Assembly (NCBI GenBank): GCA_021108275.1
Contig: JAIORD010000057.1
Span: forward strand, 1-64,000
DNA: 64,000 nt
From: Methanococcoides sp.
GTDB lineage: Archaea; Halobacteriota; Methanosarcinia; Methanosarcinales; Methanosarcinaceae
Direction of reading: 5' to 3'
Shown here: piece after piece, positions 8,503 through 17,345 of the stretch
Position numbering within the stretch: the first letter of the stretch is position 1
Layout of the letters: each line of letters starts with the position of its first letter
Translations under genes and position numbers: made by a program
The notes under the pieces: model-generated
What the model saw: the letters and a program-made list of their open reading frames with translations, nothing else
Database searches by the model: none
What the model was told of the DNA's origin: nothing

Positions 8503-10119
8503 ATCACACCAAATCTGAGAATTCAGGGCAGGGATGCACAAAGTAACAATATCCTTGCAGGAAAGGCAGTTGCAAGTGCAGTCCGCACAACACTTGGTCC
8601 TAAGGGAATGGACAAGATGCTTGTGGACTCCATGGGTGACATTGTTATCACAAACGATGGTGCTACCATCTTGAAGGAAATGGATATCCAGCACCCTGCA
8701 GCTAAGATGATCGTGGAAGTATCCAAGACACAGGATGCTGAGGTCGGGGACGGAACAACTACTGCTGCAGTTCTTTCTGGAGAATTGCTTTCAAAGGCAG
8801 AAGAACTAATCATGAAGGGAGTCCACCCAACCATTATATCTGAAGGTTACAGACATGCTGCAGAGAAATGCCGTGATATCCTGGAAACTATCACTATTGC
8901 TATTTCTCCAGACGACGAAGCGGCTCTGATAAAGATCGCTGGAACAGCTATCACCGGAAAGGGCGCTGAGTCATACAAAGAGACGCTCTCAGCTCTTACG
9001 GTCAAAGCAGTTCGTTCAATAGTCGAAGAGGAAGAGGATGGCTTTAAGGTCAATGTCCTTGAGAACATCAAGATCGAGAAGCGCGCAGGCGGAAGCATTG
9101 ATGATTCCGAGCTTGTAGATGGTCTTGTAATTGACAAGGAACGCTCACACCCAAATATGCCTGAGAAGGTAGAGAACGCAAAGATCCTTCTGTTAAGCTG
9201 TCCTGTCGAGTTCAGAAAGACCGAGATGGACTCTGAGATCAAGATCACTTCCCCGGGCCAGATGCAGTTGTTCCTGGACCAGGAAGAGAAAATGATGAAG
9301 GAGATGGCTGAGAAGGTCATCGCAAGTGGCGCAAATGTGGTATTCTGCCAGAAAGGTATCGATGATATGGCACAGTACTACATCGAGAAAGCAGGTATCT
9401 ATGCTGTCAGAAGGGTAAAGAAGAGCGATCTTAAGAGACTCAGCAAGGTAACCGGTGGAACAATTATCCAGGACCTTGATCAGATCACTACTGCAGATGT
9501 AGGCACAGCAGGTCTGGTGGAGGAGAAAGAAGTAAAGGGCGGCAAGATGACCTATGTTACAGGTTGCCAGAACTCCAAGGCTGTTACAGTACTTCTCCAC
9601 GGCGGTACCGAACACGTTGTCGATTCACTTGATCGTGCATTGAACGATGCTCTGCATGTTGTCGGTGTTGTCATCGAAGATGGCAAGATCGTGGTCGGTG
9701 GCGGTTCATCTGAGATCGAACTTTCACTCAGACTCGGTGAATACGCATCCACACTCAAGGGAAGGGAGCAACTTGCTGTCAGCAAGTTCGCAGAAGCTCT
9801 TGAAGTGATCCCTGAGACACTCGCAGAGAATGCAGGTCTTGACCCAATTGACATGATGGTGGAACTACGTTCCCAGCATGAGAAGGGTAACAAGAATGCA
9901 GGTCTTAATGTTTACACTGGCGAGGTAGTCGACATGTGGGAAAACGATGTGATCGAGCCACTCCGAATAAAGACCCAGGCTATAAACGCTGCAATGGAAG
10001 CAACTGTCATGATCCTCAGGATCGATGATGTCGTAGCTTCAACTGGCAGCGCGAACCAGGGTATGGGTCCTGGCGGTCTGCCTGACATGCCTGACCTTGA
10101 TATGGACGCTGCATACTGA
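8503..10119 (+). CDS. Thermosome (group II chaperonin) subunit, apparent ATC start
   Basis: ATP-driven protein-folding chaperonin subunit, cytosolic, forming a double ring. Homology to the family begins well before the first ATG (8608): codons 8509-8607 read [20 protein letters not shown] and then [10 protein letters not shown], the conserved first equatorial segment. The nearest in-frame stop is 8488-8490. No ATG, GTG or TTG lies in frame between that stop and 8608, but a perfect ribosome site AAGGAGGT (8489-8496) sits six bases before an ATC codon at 8503. Later motifs are intact: GDGTTTAAV, the apical domain, and [10 protein letters not shown]. The C-terminal tail is Gly/Met-poor and ends PDLDMDAAY. 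From 8503 it has 538 residues. Confidence 0.88.
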   Translation: MTPNLRIQGRDAQSNNILAGKAVASAVRTTLGPKGMDKMLVDSMGDIVITNDGATILKEMDIQHPAAKMIVEVSKTQDAEVGDGTTTAAVLSGELLSKAEELIMKGVHPTIISEGYRHAAEKCRDILETITIAISPDDEAALIKIAGTAITGKGAESYKETLSALTVKAVRSIVEEEEDGFKVNVLENIKIEKRAGGSIDDSELVDGLVIDKERSHPNMPEKVENAKILLLSCPVEFRKTEMDSEIKITSPGQMQLFLDQEEKMMKEMAEKVIASGANVVFCQKGIDDMAQYYIEKAGIYAVRRVKKSDLKRLSKVTGGTIIQDLDQITTADVGTAGLVEEKEVKGGKMTYVTGCQNSKAVTVLLHGGTEHVVDSLDRALNDALHVVGVVIEDGKIVVGGGSSEIELSLRLGEYASTLKGREQLAVSKFAEALEVIPETLAENAGLDPIDMMVELRSQHEKGNKNAGLNVYTGEVVDMWENDVIEPLRIKTQAINAAMEATVMILRIDDVVASTGSANQGMGPGGLPDMPDLDMDAAY

Positions 10120-10141
10120 GTCCATTTCAAAACCTTATTAC

Positions 10142-10175
10142 GTGCCGGTCTTGCCGGCACATTCTATCTTTTTTT
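10142..10175 (+). terminator. Intrinsic terminator after the thermosome
   Basis: GTGCCGG (10142-10148), 5-base loop, CCGGCAC (10154-10160), then a T run at 10169-10175. Confidence 0.8.
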
Positions 10176-10239
10176 CACTGTTTTTTACTAAATATCTGTT
10201 TTACTGAAAGTTTGGGATAATCGTAAGCTATTTATCGAA

Positions 10240-10269
10240 TGTTAACCACTCAACAAAACATGGTTAACA
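10240..10269 (+). promoter_or_regulatory. BirA-type biotin operator before bioY
   Basis: TGTTAACCA (10240-10248) and TGGTTAACA (10261-10269) form a perfect 9-bp inverted repeat with a 12-base spacer. The core GTTAACC-N14-GGTTAAC matches the biotin repressor signal known from bacteria and archaea (two GTTAAC-type halves 14-16 bases apart). A TATA-like CTATTTAT lies at 10228-10235, so the operator covers the expected start near 10258. A BirA with an N-terminal helix-turn-helix should bind here when biotin is plentiful. Confidence 0.75.
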
Positions 10270-10292
10270 GCAATAAACATCCAGGACCTGAT

Positions 10293-10817
10293 ATGGTAAG
10301 TTCAAATACGGATATCAGAAAAATGGTATATGCCTCGTTATTTGCAGCACTGACCTCTATCGGTGCCTACATCACTGTGCCTCTTGGTCCTATCCCGTTC
10401 ACTCTTCAGATGGTATTCGTTCTGATGGCAGGCGCAATGCTTGGCAGTAAATGGGGTGGGATAAGTATGGTAGTTTATGTTCTTCTCGGTATTGCAGGCT
10501 TGCCCGTATTCTCCAATGGCGGTTCCGGTCTCGGTGTCATCCTTGGTCCTACTGGTGGCTACCTCATAGGCTTCATTGCAGCGGCATTCGTCATTGGTTA
10601 TCTCTTTGAGATGAACCGCAGCAATAATTTATTGAAGAACGGTCTTTTTGTAACGATTGGTTCCGTTGTCATCTTCTGTTTCGGTCTGGCCCATCTGATG
10701 ATAGTTGCAGATATGTCATTCATGCAGGCGGTAACTGTGGGTTTCCTCCCATTCATTCTGCCCGGCATTGTAAAGATCGCAGTTGCAACGGGAATTGCGA
10801 CAAAATACAAAATATGA
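10293..10817 (+). CDS. bioY: BioY, biotin-binding S component of an ECF transporter
   Basis: Hydrophobic protein with about six membrane helices. It contains MVYASLFAALTSIGAYI, then GPIPFTLQMVFVLMAGAMLG and the Gly-rich GGSGLGVILGPTGGY, all typical BioY segments. BioY captures biotin at very low concentration and works with the ATPases and EcfT encoded directly downstream. The frame also has ATGs at 10239 and 10260, but these lie inside the operator and before or at the expected transcription start, so ATG 10293 (174 residues) is preferred. The start remains uncertain. Confidence 0.9.
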   Translation: MVSSNTDIRKMVYASLFAALTSIGAYITVPLGPIPFTLQMVFVLMAGAMLGSKWGGISMVVYVLLGIAGLPVFSNGGSGLGVILGPTGGYLIGFIAAAFVIGYLFEMNRSNNLLKNGLFVTIGSVVIFCFGLAHLMIVADMSFMQAVTVGFLPFILPGIVKIAVATGIATKYKI

Positions 10818-10835
10818 TCTGAAAAAGGTACTCTG

Positions 10836-11645
10836 ATGATAGAGCTAAAGGGTGTAAGTTACAGCTATCCGAATGGTAATAAAGTGCTTGATAATATCGA
10901 TATTCGGATAGAAAAAGGCTCATTCACAACCATTCTTGGGGACAATGGCAGTGGTAAATCCACTCTCATACGTCACATGAACGGGCTTTTGAAGCCTTCT
11001 CAGGGAGTTGTTTCTGTATGTGGGATGGATACTGCATCTCCTGCAGATATCTGGAAAATACGACAAACGGTCGGGATGGTCTTTCAGGACCCTCACTCTC
11101 AGGCAGTGGGCGCAACAGTTGAAGAGGATGTTGCATTCGGCCCTGAGAACCTTGCACTGGAGAGCGATGAGATAAGACTGCTTGTTACAAATGCCATTGC
11201 AAATGTAGGGTTGGAATGTCTTGAAGACTCTCTTCTCATGTCCTTAAGTGGGGGACAATTACAGAAAACAGCGATCGCCGGGGTTCTGGCGATGGTCTCT
11301 GAGGTACTGATATTCGATGAAGTGACTTCCATGCTGGATTCAGATTCACGTTCTCAGATCATTGACATTGTACGGCAGCTCAACAAAAGGGGAAATACCG
11401 TGGTCTATGTGACGCATCATATGGAAGAAGCTTTGTTTGCTAATAGGGTCATCGTACTTGAAAATGGTTCTATTGCAAGTGACGGTACACCTCGGGATGT
11501 ATTTCGTGAGATATATGCATCAGGTAGAAAAGTTCCTCCACATCTGGAACTTGCCTTCAGATTACAGGACGCAGGTATGATCTCCCCTGACGTGTTCCCT
11601 ATGGATGCTTTATCCTTGAAGGAGGAAATATGTCCATCGAGGTGA
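10836..11645 (+). CDS. ecfA1: ECF transporter ATPase subunit 1
   Basis: 269-residue ABC ATPase powering vitamin uptake. Walker A GDNGSGKST (residues about 34-42), Q-loop FQDPHSQ, signature LSGGQLQKTAIAG, Walker B VLIFDEVTSMLD, and the switch His in YVTHHMEEA. The signature and the FDEVTSMLD segment are typical of EcfA/CbiO ATPases. Its end overlaps the next ATPase gene by 16 bases, so the two are translationally coupled. Walker B has E-V in place of the usual E-P, which is common in this family. Confidence 0.9.
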   Translation: MIELKGVSYSYPNGNKVLDNIDIRIEKGSFTTILGDNGSGKSTLIRHMNGLLKPSQGVVSVCGMDTASPADIWKIRQTVGMVFQDPHSQAVGATVEEDVAFGPENLALESDEIRLLVTNAIANVGLECLEDSLLMSLSGGQLQKTAIAGVLAMVSEVLIFDEVTSMLDSDSRSQIIDIVRQLNKRGNTVVYVTHHMEEALFANRVIVLENGSIASDGTPRDVFREIYASGRKVPPHLELAFRLQDAGMISPDVFPMDALSLKEEICPSR

Positions 11646-12448
11646 ATGGGCTGCATTTCTCATATGGGAAAGGAAAAAAAAGGCTCACGATATTGAAGGA
11701 TGTGACCTTTTCAGTGGGTAAAGGTGAGTTTGTCGGTATCATTGGTAACGTTGGTTGTGGCAAGACAACTCTCATCAAGCATCTCAATGGGCTGTTGGTC
11801 CCACTATCTGGAAATGTGACCGTGGACGGGCTTGCATCTTCAAAAAAAGAGGTATGCAGAAAGGTCGGTGTCCTGTTCCAACAGCCTTCAAAACAATTGT
11901 TCTGCAAGACCGTTTTTGAGGATATTGCTTACGGTCCCTCGAATTTTGGTATGAAAGGGGATGAATTGGAACATTGTGTACATGACGCAATTGAAAAAGT
12001 AGGTCTTAGTTCCGATATTCTTGGAAGTTCTCCTTTTAGTCTGAGTGGGGGAGAAATGAGACTTGTGGCCCTTGCCGGTGTTCTTTCATCATCACCTGAC
12101 TATCTGGTCCTTGATGAACCTACATCAGGGCTGAGCACATTCTACAAGGAACGCCTGTTCAGAACACTTGAGCTGCTCAGACAAAATGGTGTGGGTATTG
12201 TGCTGGTCTCCCATCATCTTGAAGATGTTCTCGGTGTGGCTGATAAGATCGTATATCTGAATGAAGGTAAGATGGTCTTTGAGGGTACTCCTGAAGAATA
12301 TCTAAGCTCACTGTCCTTCCCGGCTCCGGAGATTACCGTACTCATGAGGGAATTGAGCTCTTCCGGCCTGGCTGTAAAGAAAACGGTCTTTTCCGTGGAA
12401 GATGCTTTCAATGAGATTGTTGGAGCATTGTCGGAAAAAAGGGGCTGA
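11630..12448 (+). CDS. ecfA2: ECF transporter ATPase subunit 2
   Basis: 272-residue ABC ATPase, partner of the preceding one. Walker A GNVGCGKTT, Q-loop FQQPSKQLF, signature LSGGEMRLVALAG, Walker B YLVLDEPTSGL, and switch His VSHHLEDVL. The start ATG 11630 follows GGAGG at 11621-11625. Two non-identical ATPases fit the Ecf A-A' heterodimer. It runs into ecfT with four bases between the stop codon and the GTG start. Confidence 0.9.
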   Translation: MSIEVNGLHFSYGKGKKRLTILKDVTFSVGKGEFVGIIGNVGCGKTTLIKHLNGLLVPLSGNVTVDGLASSKKEVCRKVGVLFQQPSKQLFCKTVFEDIAYGPSNFGMKGDELEHCVHDAIEKVGLSSDILGSSPFSLSGGEMRLVALAGVLSSSPDYLVLDEPTSGLSTFYKERLFRTLELLRQNGVGIVLVSHHLEDVLGVADKIVYLNEGKMVFEGTPEEYLSSLSFPAPEITVLMRELSSSGLAVKKTVFSVEDAFNEIVGALSEKRG

Positions 12449-12452
12449 TCAG

Positions 12453-13220
12453 GTGGAAGGTTTCTTATTCTCCTATGTTGCAGGCAAGTCTGTCCTTCAC
12501 GGACTTGATCCGCGTGTCAAGATATTATCGGTAATGTGTCTAAGTATTCTCATATTCAGATCATCTACTCTTGTTGATCTCCTCGTATTTGCATTGCTTT
12601 TTGTAGGGCTTACTATCCTCGCAGGTTCCGGGTTATCAGGCATAAGGTCGGTCCGGCCGTTGTTACCTATCTTTGTCTTTATTTTCCTGATCCATTCCTT
12701 CTTCACCGAAGGTGCGGCTTTGTTCAATTCTCAATTCTCACCAACCTATGAGGGGTTTTTGAAAGGTTCGTTGGTCACCGTAAGGTTCGTCCTCTTAATT
12801 CTCTATGGATCTTTGCTGACCTCGACCACAAGACCGGTGGTGATAACTGCCGGGATAGAAAGAATACTTCGTCCGCTTCCTTTGAGGCGGGTGGGTGTGA
12901 CCTCTTTCGAGATAGCGACTATGATGTCTCTAGCCATTTATTTTGTGCCTCATCTGTTGTGGTATGCGGGGCAGGTAAAGGATTCTCAGTTGTCGCGTGG
13001 TTCTAAGTACAGGCGTGATCCCATATCTGGGACCCTTTCGCTTGCAATACCGGTATTGAAAGGTTCCATGAGAATGGCCGATGATGTGGCCATGGCAATG
13101 GAAAGCAGGTGCTATCAGGGAAATTTTCGTACCTCTTTGTTCGAGCTGAAAATGACCGCACGTGATGTTCTGGTCTGTTCGGTCGTTCTGGGTGTGACGG
13201 CATTAGTATTATATGCATGA
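12453..13220 (+). CDS. ecfT: EcfT, transmembrane energy-coupling subunit
   Basis: The GTG at 12453 begins VEGFLFSYVAGKSVLHGLDPRVKIL, the usual EcfT opening; upstream residues in the same frame overlap ecfA2 and look unrelated. The protein has 255 residues with several helices and coupling-helix motifs ERILRPLPLRRVG and, near the end, MADDVAMAMESRCY (the A-x-x-x-R-C type signature). It joins BioY to the two ATPases. The stop codon lies inside the arsR operator, so the next unit starts immediately. Confidence 0.88.
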   Translation: MEGFLFSYVAGKSVLHGLDPRVKILSVMCLSILIFRSSTLVDLLVFALLFVGLTILAGSGLSGIRSVRPLLPIFVFIFLIHSFFTEGAALFNSQFSPTYEGFLKGSLVTVRFVLLILYGSLLTSTTRPVVITAGIERILRPLPLRRVGVTSFEIATMMSLAIYFVPHLLWYAGQVKDSQLSRGSKYRRDPISGTLSLAIPVLKGSMRMADDVAMAMESRCYQGNFRTSLFELKMTARDVLVCSVVLGVTALVLYA

Positions 13221-13243
13221 GCATATGTTCATATGTTCATGCA
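13214..13243 (+). promoter_or_regulatory. 30-bp ArsR/SmtB-type operator overlapping the arsR start
   Basis: TGCATGAGCATATG (13214-13227), centre TT, then CATATGTTCATGCA (13230-13243). The arms match at 13 of 14 positions. This is the long inverted repeat with a 2-base centre typical of ArsR/SmtB operators. A TATA-like TATTATAT lies at 13207-13214, so repressor binding would cover the start site and the first codons of arsR. Confidence 0.7.
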
Positions 13244-13595
13244 AGACGATGCTTCCTGTGAGCGTGTTGATAAAGATGCCATTGATGCGATAGTCTCCCA
13301 TCTTCCAGATGAGGATGCTATACTGAGGCTATCCAATATATTCCATGCTTTACGATCGGAACCTCGATTAACAACACTGTACCTTCTCCTTGAGAAGGAC
13401 ATGTGTGTATGTGAACTGGAACATGCCCTGGGGATGACCCAATCTGCCATTTCTCACAATCTTCGTACCCTTCGCCAGCTTGACCTTGTCAGGGTCAGGA
13501 AAGACGGGCGTTTTGCAGTTTATTCAGTTGCTGATGAGCACGTAAGAGCACTGCTCGAGCTATCCCGCAGTCACGTTGTGGGGTGTGTTCAATGA
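13239..13595 (+). CDS. arsR: ArsR-family metal(loid)-responsive repressor
   Basis: About 118-residue winged-helix repressor. Helix alpha-3 carries KDMCVCELEHAL, which matches the CVC thiolate motif of As(III)/Sb(III)-sensing ArsR proteins; Cd, Zn or Cu sensing is also possible. The recognition helix is MTQSAISHNLRTLRQ, and the wing is VRKDGRFAVYSV. ATGs at 13233 and 13239 are both possible; 13239 is preferred since the TATA box predicts initiation near 13235 (near-leaderless mRNA). The stop codon overlaps the start of the permease gene as ATGA, so the two form an operon under self-repression. Confidence 0.87.
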   Translation: MQDDASCERVDKDAIDAIVSHLPDEDAILRLSNIFHALRSEPRLTTLYLLLEKDMCVCELEHALGMTQSAISHNLRTLRQLDLVRVRKDGRFAVYSVADEHVRALLELSRSHVVGCVQ

Positions 13596-14728
13596 CCTAC
13601 CTGGAAACCATTCTGGAGGTACTCATTGGTATCGGCTTGAGTTCCTGGAACGTCCTTGCAGAAGCAGCACCTTATCTTTTACTGGGATTTGGAGTTGCAG
13701 GGATTTTGCATGTCTTTGTACCGGATGAAAAGATAATGCAATATCTGGGCCATTCCGCCGGGAAGTTCCGTTCAGTACTGAATGCTTCACTGATCGGTGT
13801 GCCTCTGCCGTTATGTTCCTGTGGGGTGGTCCCTGCAGCACTGTCCTTGAAAAAAAAAGGTGCAACAAATGGGGCAACCCTGTCTTTTTTGATATCCACT
13901 CCTCAGACAGGTGTGGATTCCATAGCCATCACATACGCCCTTCTTGATCCCATAATGACAATCTTCCGGCCGATCGCGACTTTCATTACTGCATTGGTGG
14001 CAGGGATCGCCGAAGACCTTCTACGCTCTCCTCGGGATGTTTCAGGCAAAAATGTTGAAAAAAGACCGACAACCAGTATATTGGAAATGGCTGCGTTACC
14101 TACACCCTCATCCTCTCTTTCCTCCTCATGCAGTTGCAACTCCTGTGGGTCTACGGGAACTGAAGATACTGATACCTTTTCCGGAAGGGTCATCTCCGGT
14201 ATCAGGTATGCATACGTGGAACTTCTTGGGGACATAAGCTACTGGCTTATCATTGGTATTGTTCTTGCAGGTATCATCACATATCTGGTACCTGAAAATC
14301 TCGTTGGTTCCCATCTTGGAGGGGGTCTGGTCTCGATGCTCCTTGCACTTGTTGTAGGTATTCCCCTTTACATCTGTGCGACCGCTTCGACCCCTCTCGC
14401 AGCGGTTCTTATTGCAAAGGGCATGAGTCCCGGGGCAGCGTTCGTTTTCCTGTTAGCAGGGCCTGCAACGAATGCAGCTACTATTACAATGGTCCTGAAG
14501 TATCTGGGCAGGAGGTCGACAGGTGTTTATCTGGCTTCAATTGCAGTTTGTGCAGTTGCGGGAGGTCTGCTTCTTGATATGGTCTATTCATATATGGGTA
14601 TTGACTCTTTGTCGATAGTCGGAAGTGCGAGGGATGTCATGCCCGAAGATGTGAAGACCGGGTTTGCACTGTTGTTACTTCCGTTGATGGCATATGGGAT
14701 ATATCATCAGAAAAAGTGTGGTGATTGA
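13592..14728 (+). CDS. Metal efflux permease, SO_0444 / COG0701 family
   Basis: 378 residues, about eight to ten membrane helices. The motif PLPLCSCGVVPAALSLKKKG with LISTPQTGVDSI is the hallmark of the SO_0444-type Cu/Zn efflux group within COG0701 (a family that also includes ArsP). The second half repeats the pattern with TASTPLAAVLIAKG and GPATNAAT. Between the halves is a Ser/Cys-rich loop with CSCNSC (14129-14146) that could bind soft metals. ATG 13592 overlaps the arsR stop (ATGA). Substrate metal cannot be fixed from sequence. Confidence 0.88.
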   Translation: MTYLETILEVLIGIGLSSWNVLAEAAPYLLLGFGVAGILHVFVPDEKIMQYLGHSAGKFRSVLNASLIGVPLPLCSCGVVPAALSLKKKGATNGATLSFLISTPQTGVDSIAITYALLDPIMTIFRPIATFITALVAGIAEDLLRSPRDVSGKNVEKRPTTSILEMAALPTPSSSLSSSCSCNSCGSTGTEDTDTFSGRVISGIRYAYVELLGDISYWLIIGIVLAGIITYLVPENLVGSHLGGGLVSMLLALVVGIPLYICATASTPLAAVLIAKGMSPGAAFVFLLAGPATNAATITMVLKYLGRRSTGVYLASIAVCAVAGGLLLDMVYSYMGIDSLSIVGSARDVMPEDVKTGFALLLLPLMAYGIYHQKKCGD

Positions 14729-15031
14729 TGTTCGTCACTCTTTTTTAGAATGGTGGTCGGATAATATCAATATATTTATGAAAATATGTTCGAGGCAATC
14801 TTGGGCCTTGATCCTTAAAGGCCTAATATAAGAGTTAAAAAATGGCATAAGGTCTATATCTAAAAACAGATTATCTCTTTTTAATGTCTTCTGATTCGGT
14901 TTTTCAAAGTTAACAGTGATATGCAAATACGATACACTTAAGTACTGTTATTTTTTCTTTATCAATAGTTTTGGTTATATTAGCCTAAGTGAACAAAAAC
15001 TTTCATTTATAACATAAAGGAGTCATTTTGA
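14729..15031 (+). other. Intergenic region before hyuA
   Basis: AT-rich spacer of 303 bases. It contains a T-rich end after the permease, a GGCCTT/AAGGCC hairpin near 14804-14823, and a TATA-like GGTTATATTA near 14972-14981 with a GGAG ribosome site near 15020 for the next gene. No gene is seen; a 63-codon minus-strand frame here has no recognisable features. Confidence 0.5.
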
Positions 15032-16963
15032 ATGAAATACAGTCTCGGTATCGATGCAGGCGGTACTTATACAGATGCAGTCCTTCTTAGGGATTCTGAT
15101 GAAGTCATAATCTCTTCGAACAAAGCGCTTACGACATACCCTGATCCTCTTGGAGGCATCAGGAATGCAATTGATGGGATCGATGAACAATACCTGAACG
15201 ATATAAAAGTGGTTTCTGTTTCCACTACTTTATCAACGAACAGTATTCTGGAAGGTACGGGCTTTCCGGTTGGTCTGATACTTGTGGGTAATTATGAACT
15301 GAACCAGGACCTTCCAACTGAGCACTATGCGCAGGTAGAGGGCGGTCATAATTACAATGGTATTCCCACTGCACCTCTTGATGAAGATGCTGTGCGGGAA
15401 TTTGCGGAAAGGGTCAAGGGCAGGGTGGCTGCATTTGCAGTATCCTCTTATTTCAGTATAAGGAACCATGAACATGAATTGAGGGTCAAGGAGATCATAA
15501 AAGAATCCACAGGTCTTCCTATTGTATGTGCTCATGAGCTTTCACAGGAACTTGGTGCTTTCGAGAGGGCAGTGACCGCATTCCTGAACGCTCAGCTGAT
15601 CCCTGTCACAGAGAAGTTCATGACCACTGTTGAGGAGTATATCTCTTCAAAGGGAATTGATGCAAATGTCTTCATGCTCAAATGCGATGGCTCGGTAATT
15701 GGTATCAGAAGTGCGCTTGAAAAACCGATCGAGTCCATCTTTTCAGGCCCTGCGGGTAGTCTTGTGGGTGCTTCATTTTTGACAGGGAATGATACCTGTG
15801 CAGTTATCGATGTTGGCGGCACCAGCACTGATATTTCGGTCATAACCAACGGAGTACCCGAAATGAGTGAATCGGGAGCTGTTGTCGGAGGCTGGAAGAC
15901 AAGGGTGAAGGCTATCAAGATGGAGACCTCTGCAATGGGCGGGGACAGTGATGTTTGGGTAAAGGACAATCATGTCAATATCGGTCCTCGCAGGGTAATT
16001 CCTCTCTGCCGTGCAGCCGACCTCTATCCCGGCTTTCTGGACCAGCTCAGGGCAAATCCAATGCCTTCCAGGGGTTTACTTGGGATCAACTTCCAGCCCA
16101 CTAAATTTTACATCAGGACTGGCTATGATCCCATAGACATAAGCCCACAGGAAATGGATGTTTTCAGATCTATCTCCGATGAGCCGACTTCCATAAGGGA
16201 GTTGCATAGCAGGATGAAGAAATATCCTTCGCCAAAACATCTGGATTCGCTTTTGCAGAAACGTCTGATACAGACAATAGGTTTCACTCCCACTGATGCA
16301 CTTCATGTTCTTGGGGACTATACTGAACATACAGTCGAAGCTTCTGAGATCGGTGCCAAATACCTTGGTTCATTGTGCAAACGTGATGCGTTTGAGTTTG
16401 CATCATTTGTAAAGCAGGAATTTGCAAAGAACATGGCATCTGATCTTATGTCCTTTTTCCTTGAAGGGATCTCGAAGGCGGAGATCCGTAAGATATTCGA
16501 TATAGAATCCCCTACGAAATTCAAGGTGGATATTCCGGTCGTGCTCATAGGTGGTCCTGTAATTGCATACCTTGAGGACCTGCAATCAATATTAGATGCA
16601 GAGATCATCGTGCCTGAATATTCAAATGTGGGAAATGCTACCGGTGCACTGGCAGCAAAAGGTATTCGCAGGGTGGATTTCCTTGTGAGACCTGCATCAA
16701 TGGCAGCACCTGACTGGGAGTTCTATGTCTTTTCCGAGAAAGGACGAGAGAGCTTCTATGAATATGAAGAAGCACTCGAGTACGCTTCGGAGACCGGTAG
16801 GGAGACCATTATACAGTATATGATGGATGCAGGTATGGACCCCGAGCATGTGAGCGTAGATGTAGAGAAACAGGAGATAATCCCTGATGGATGGGCACAT
16901 CCTCTTGAAACACGTATTCGTGTGATGGGTGTTAGTACAAGTCTGGTTGAAGAGAGATGCTAA
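15032..16963 (+). CDS. Hydantoinase/oxoprolinase family protein (HyuA-like)
   Basis: 643-residue cytosolic protein of the ASKHA-type family that includes ATP-dependent hydantoinase A, 5-oxoprolinase and acetone carboxylase subunits. The phosphate-1 motif GIDAGGTYTDAVLL is at residues 5-18. A second nucleotide motif, VIDVGGTSTDISV, is near residue 257, and a conserved SGPAGSLVGA precedes it. There is no HyuB-type partner next to it and it stands alone between long spacers, so the substrate is unknown. Start ATG 15032 has a GGAG site upstream. Confidence 0.85.
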   Translation: MKYSLGIDAGGTYTDAVLLRDSDEVIISSNKALTTYPDPLGGIRNAIDGIDEQYLNDIKVVSVSTTLSTNSILEGTGFPVGLILVGNYELNQDLPTEHYAQVEGGHNYNGIPTAPLDEDAVREFAERVKGRVAAFAVSSYFSIRNHEHELRVKEIIKESTGLPIVCAHELSQELGAFERAVTAFLNAQLIPVTEKFMTTVEEYISSKGIDANVFMLKCDGSVIGIRSALEKPIESIFSGPAGSLVGASFLTGNDTCAVIDVGGTSTDISVITNGVPEMSESGAVVGGWKTRVKAIKMETSAMGGDSDVWVKDNHVNIGPRRVIPLCRAADLYPGFLDQLRANPMPSRGLLGINFQPTKFYIRTGYDPIDISPQEMDVFRSISDEPTSIRELHSRMKKYPSPKHLDSLLQKRLIQTIGFTPTDALHVLGDYTEHTVEASEIGAKYLGSLCKRDAFEFASFVKQEFAKNMASDLMSFFLEGISKAEIRKIFDIESPTKFKVDIPVVLIGGPVIAYLEDLQSILDAEIIVPEYSNVGNATGALAAKGIRRVDFLVRPASMAAPDWEFYVFSEKGRESFYEYEEALEYASETGRETIIQYMMDAGMDPEHVSVDVEKQEIIPDGWAHPLETRIRVMGVSTSLVEERC

Positions 16964-17155
16964 AAGACATTCAGAATGTTCGATATTCTCGAATGTTCTT
17001 CTCTTCCTTTTCTTTTTTTTCTGATATGATGATCTGCCCTTTGTTGACCTTCGTTATCTAAAATGTAACTGCTTCACTCGCGCAAAAGTTGATGTAGTTT
17101 CAACTCTTTCTTTAAAATAATAATGTCTTTAGCATAATATGGGGGTGTGATGCTA

Positions 17156-17302
17156 ATGAAACTCTGTTGTTCGCAAGAATGTATGGACAGGATCACCTGT
17201 ACTTCGGTTGGACTGGTGGCCCTGGCAGTTATCAGTGTATTGTTTATCTTGATATACGAGTTTGTAATATCAAAATTCCTTCTGACAATGTTCGGTGTCT
17301 GA
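17156..17302 (+). CDS. Small Cys-rich single-span membrane peptide
   Basis: A 48-codon gene: the N-terminal part MKLCCSQECMDRITC has four Cys in 15 residues, followed by one membrane helix (VGLVALAVISVLFILIYEFVI) and a short tail. GGGGGTG (17141-17147) lies 8 bases before ATG 17156 and fits a ribosome site; the in-frame ATG at 17150 is too close. A TATA-like AT-rich stretch lies near 17110-17122. The Cys cluster next to a membrane could bind metal or a cofactor. I do not recognise the family. Confidence 0.5.
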   Translation: MKLCCSQECMDRITCTSVGLVALAVISVLFILIYEFVISKFLLTMFGV

Positions 17303-17345
17303 CCATACGATATAATGGTAAAAAAAGTTAAAAGGAATGTAAGGT

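Noticed and set aside
14735-14926. 63-codon minus-strand frame between permease and hyuA
   Set aside because: Overlaps AT-rich promoter DNA and shows no motif or ribosome site.
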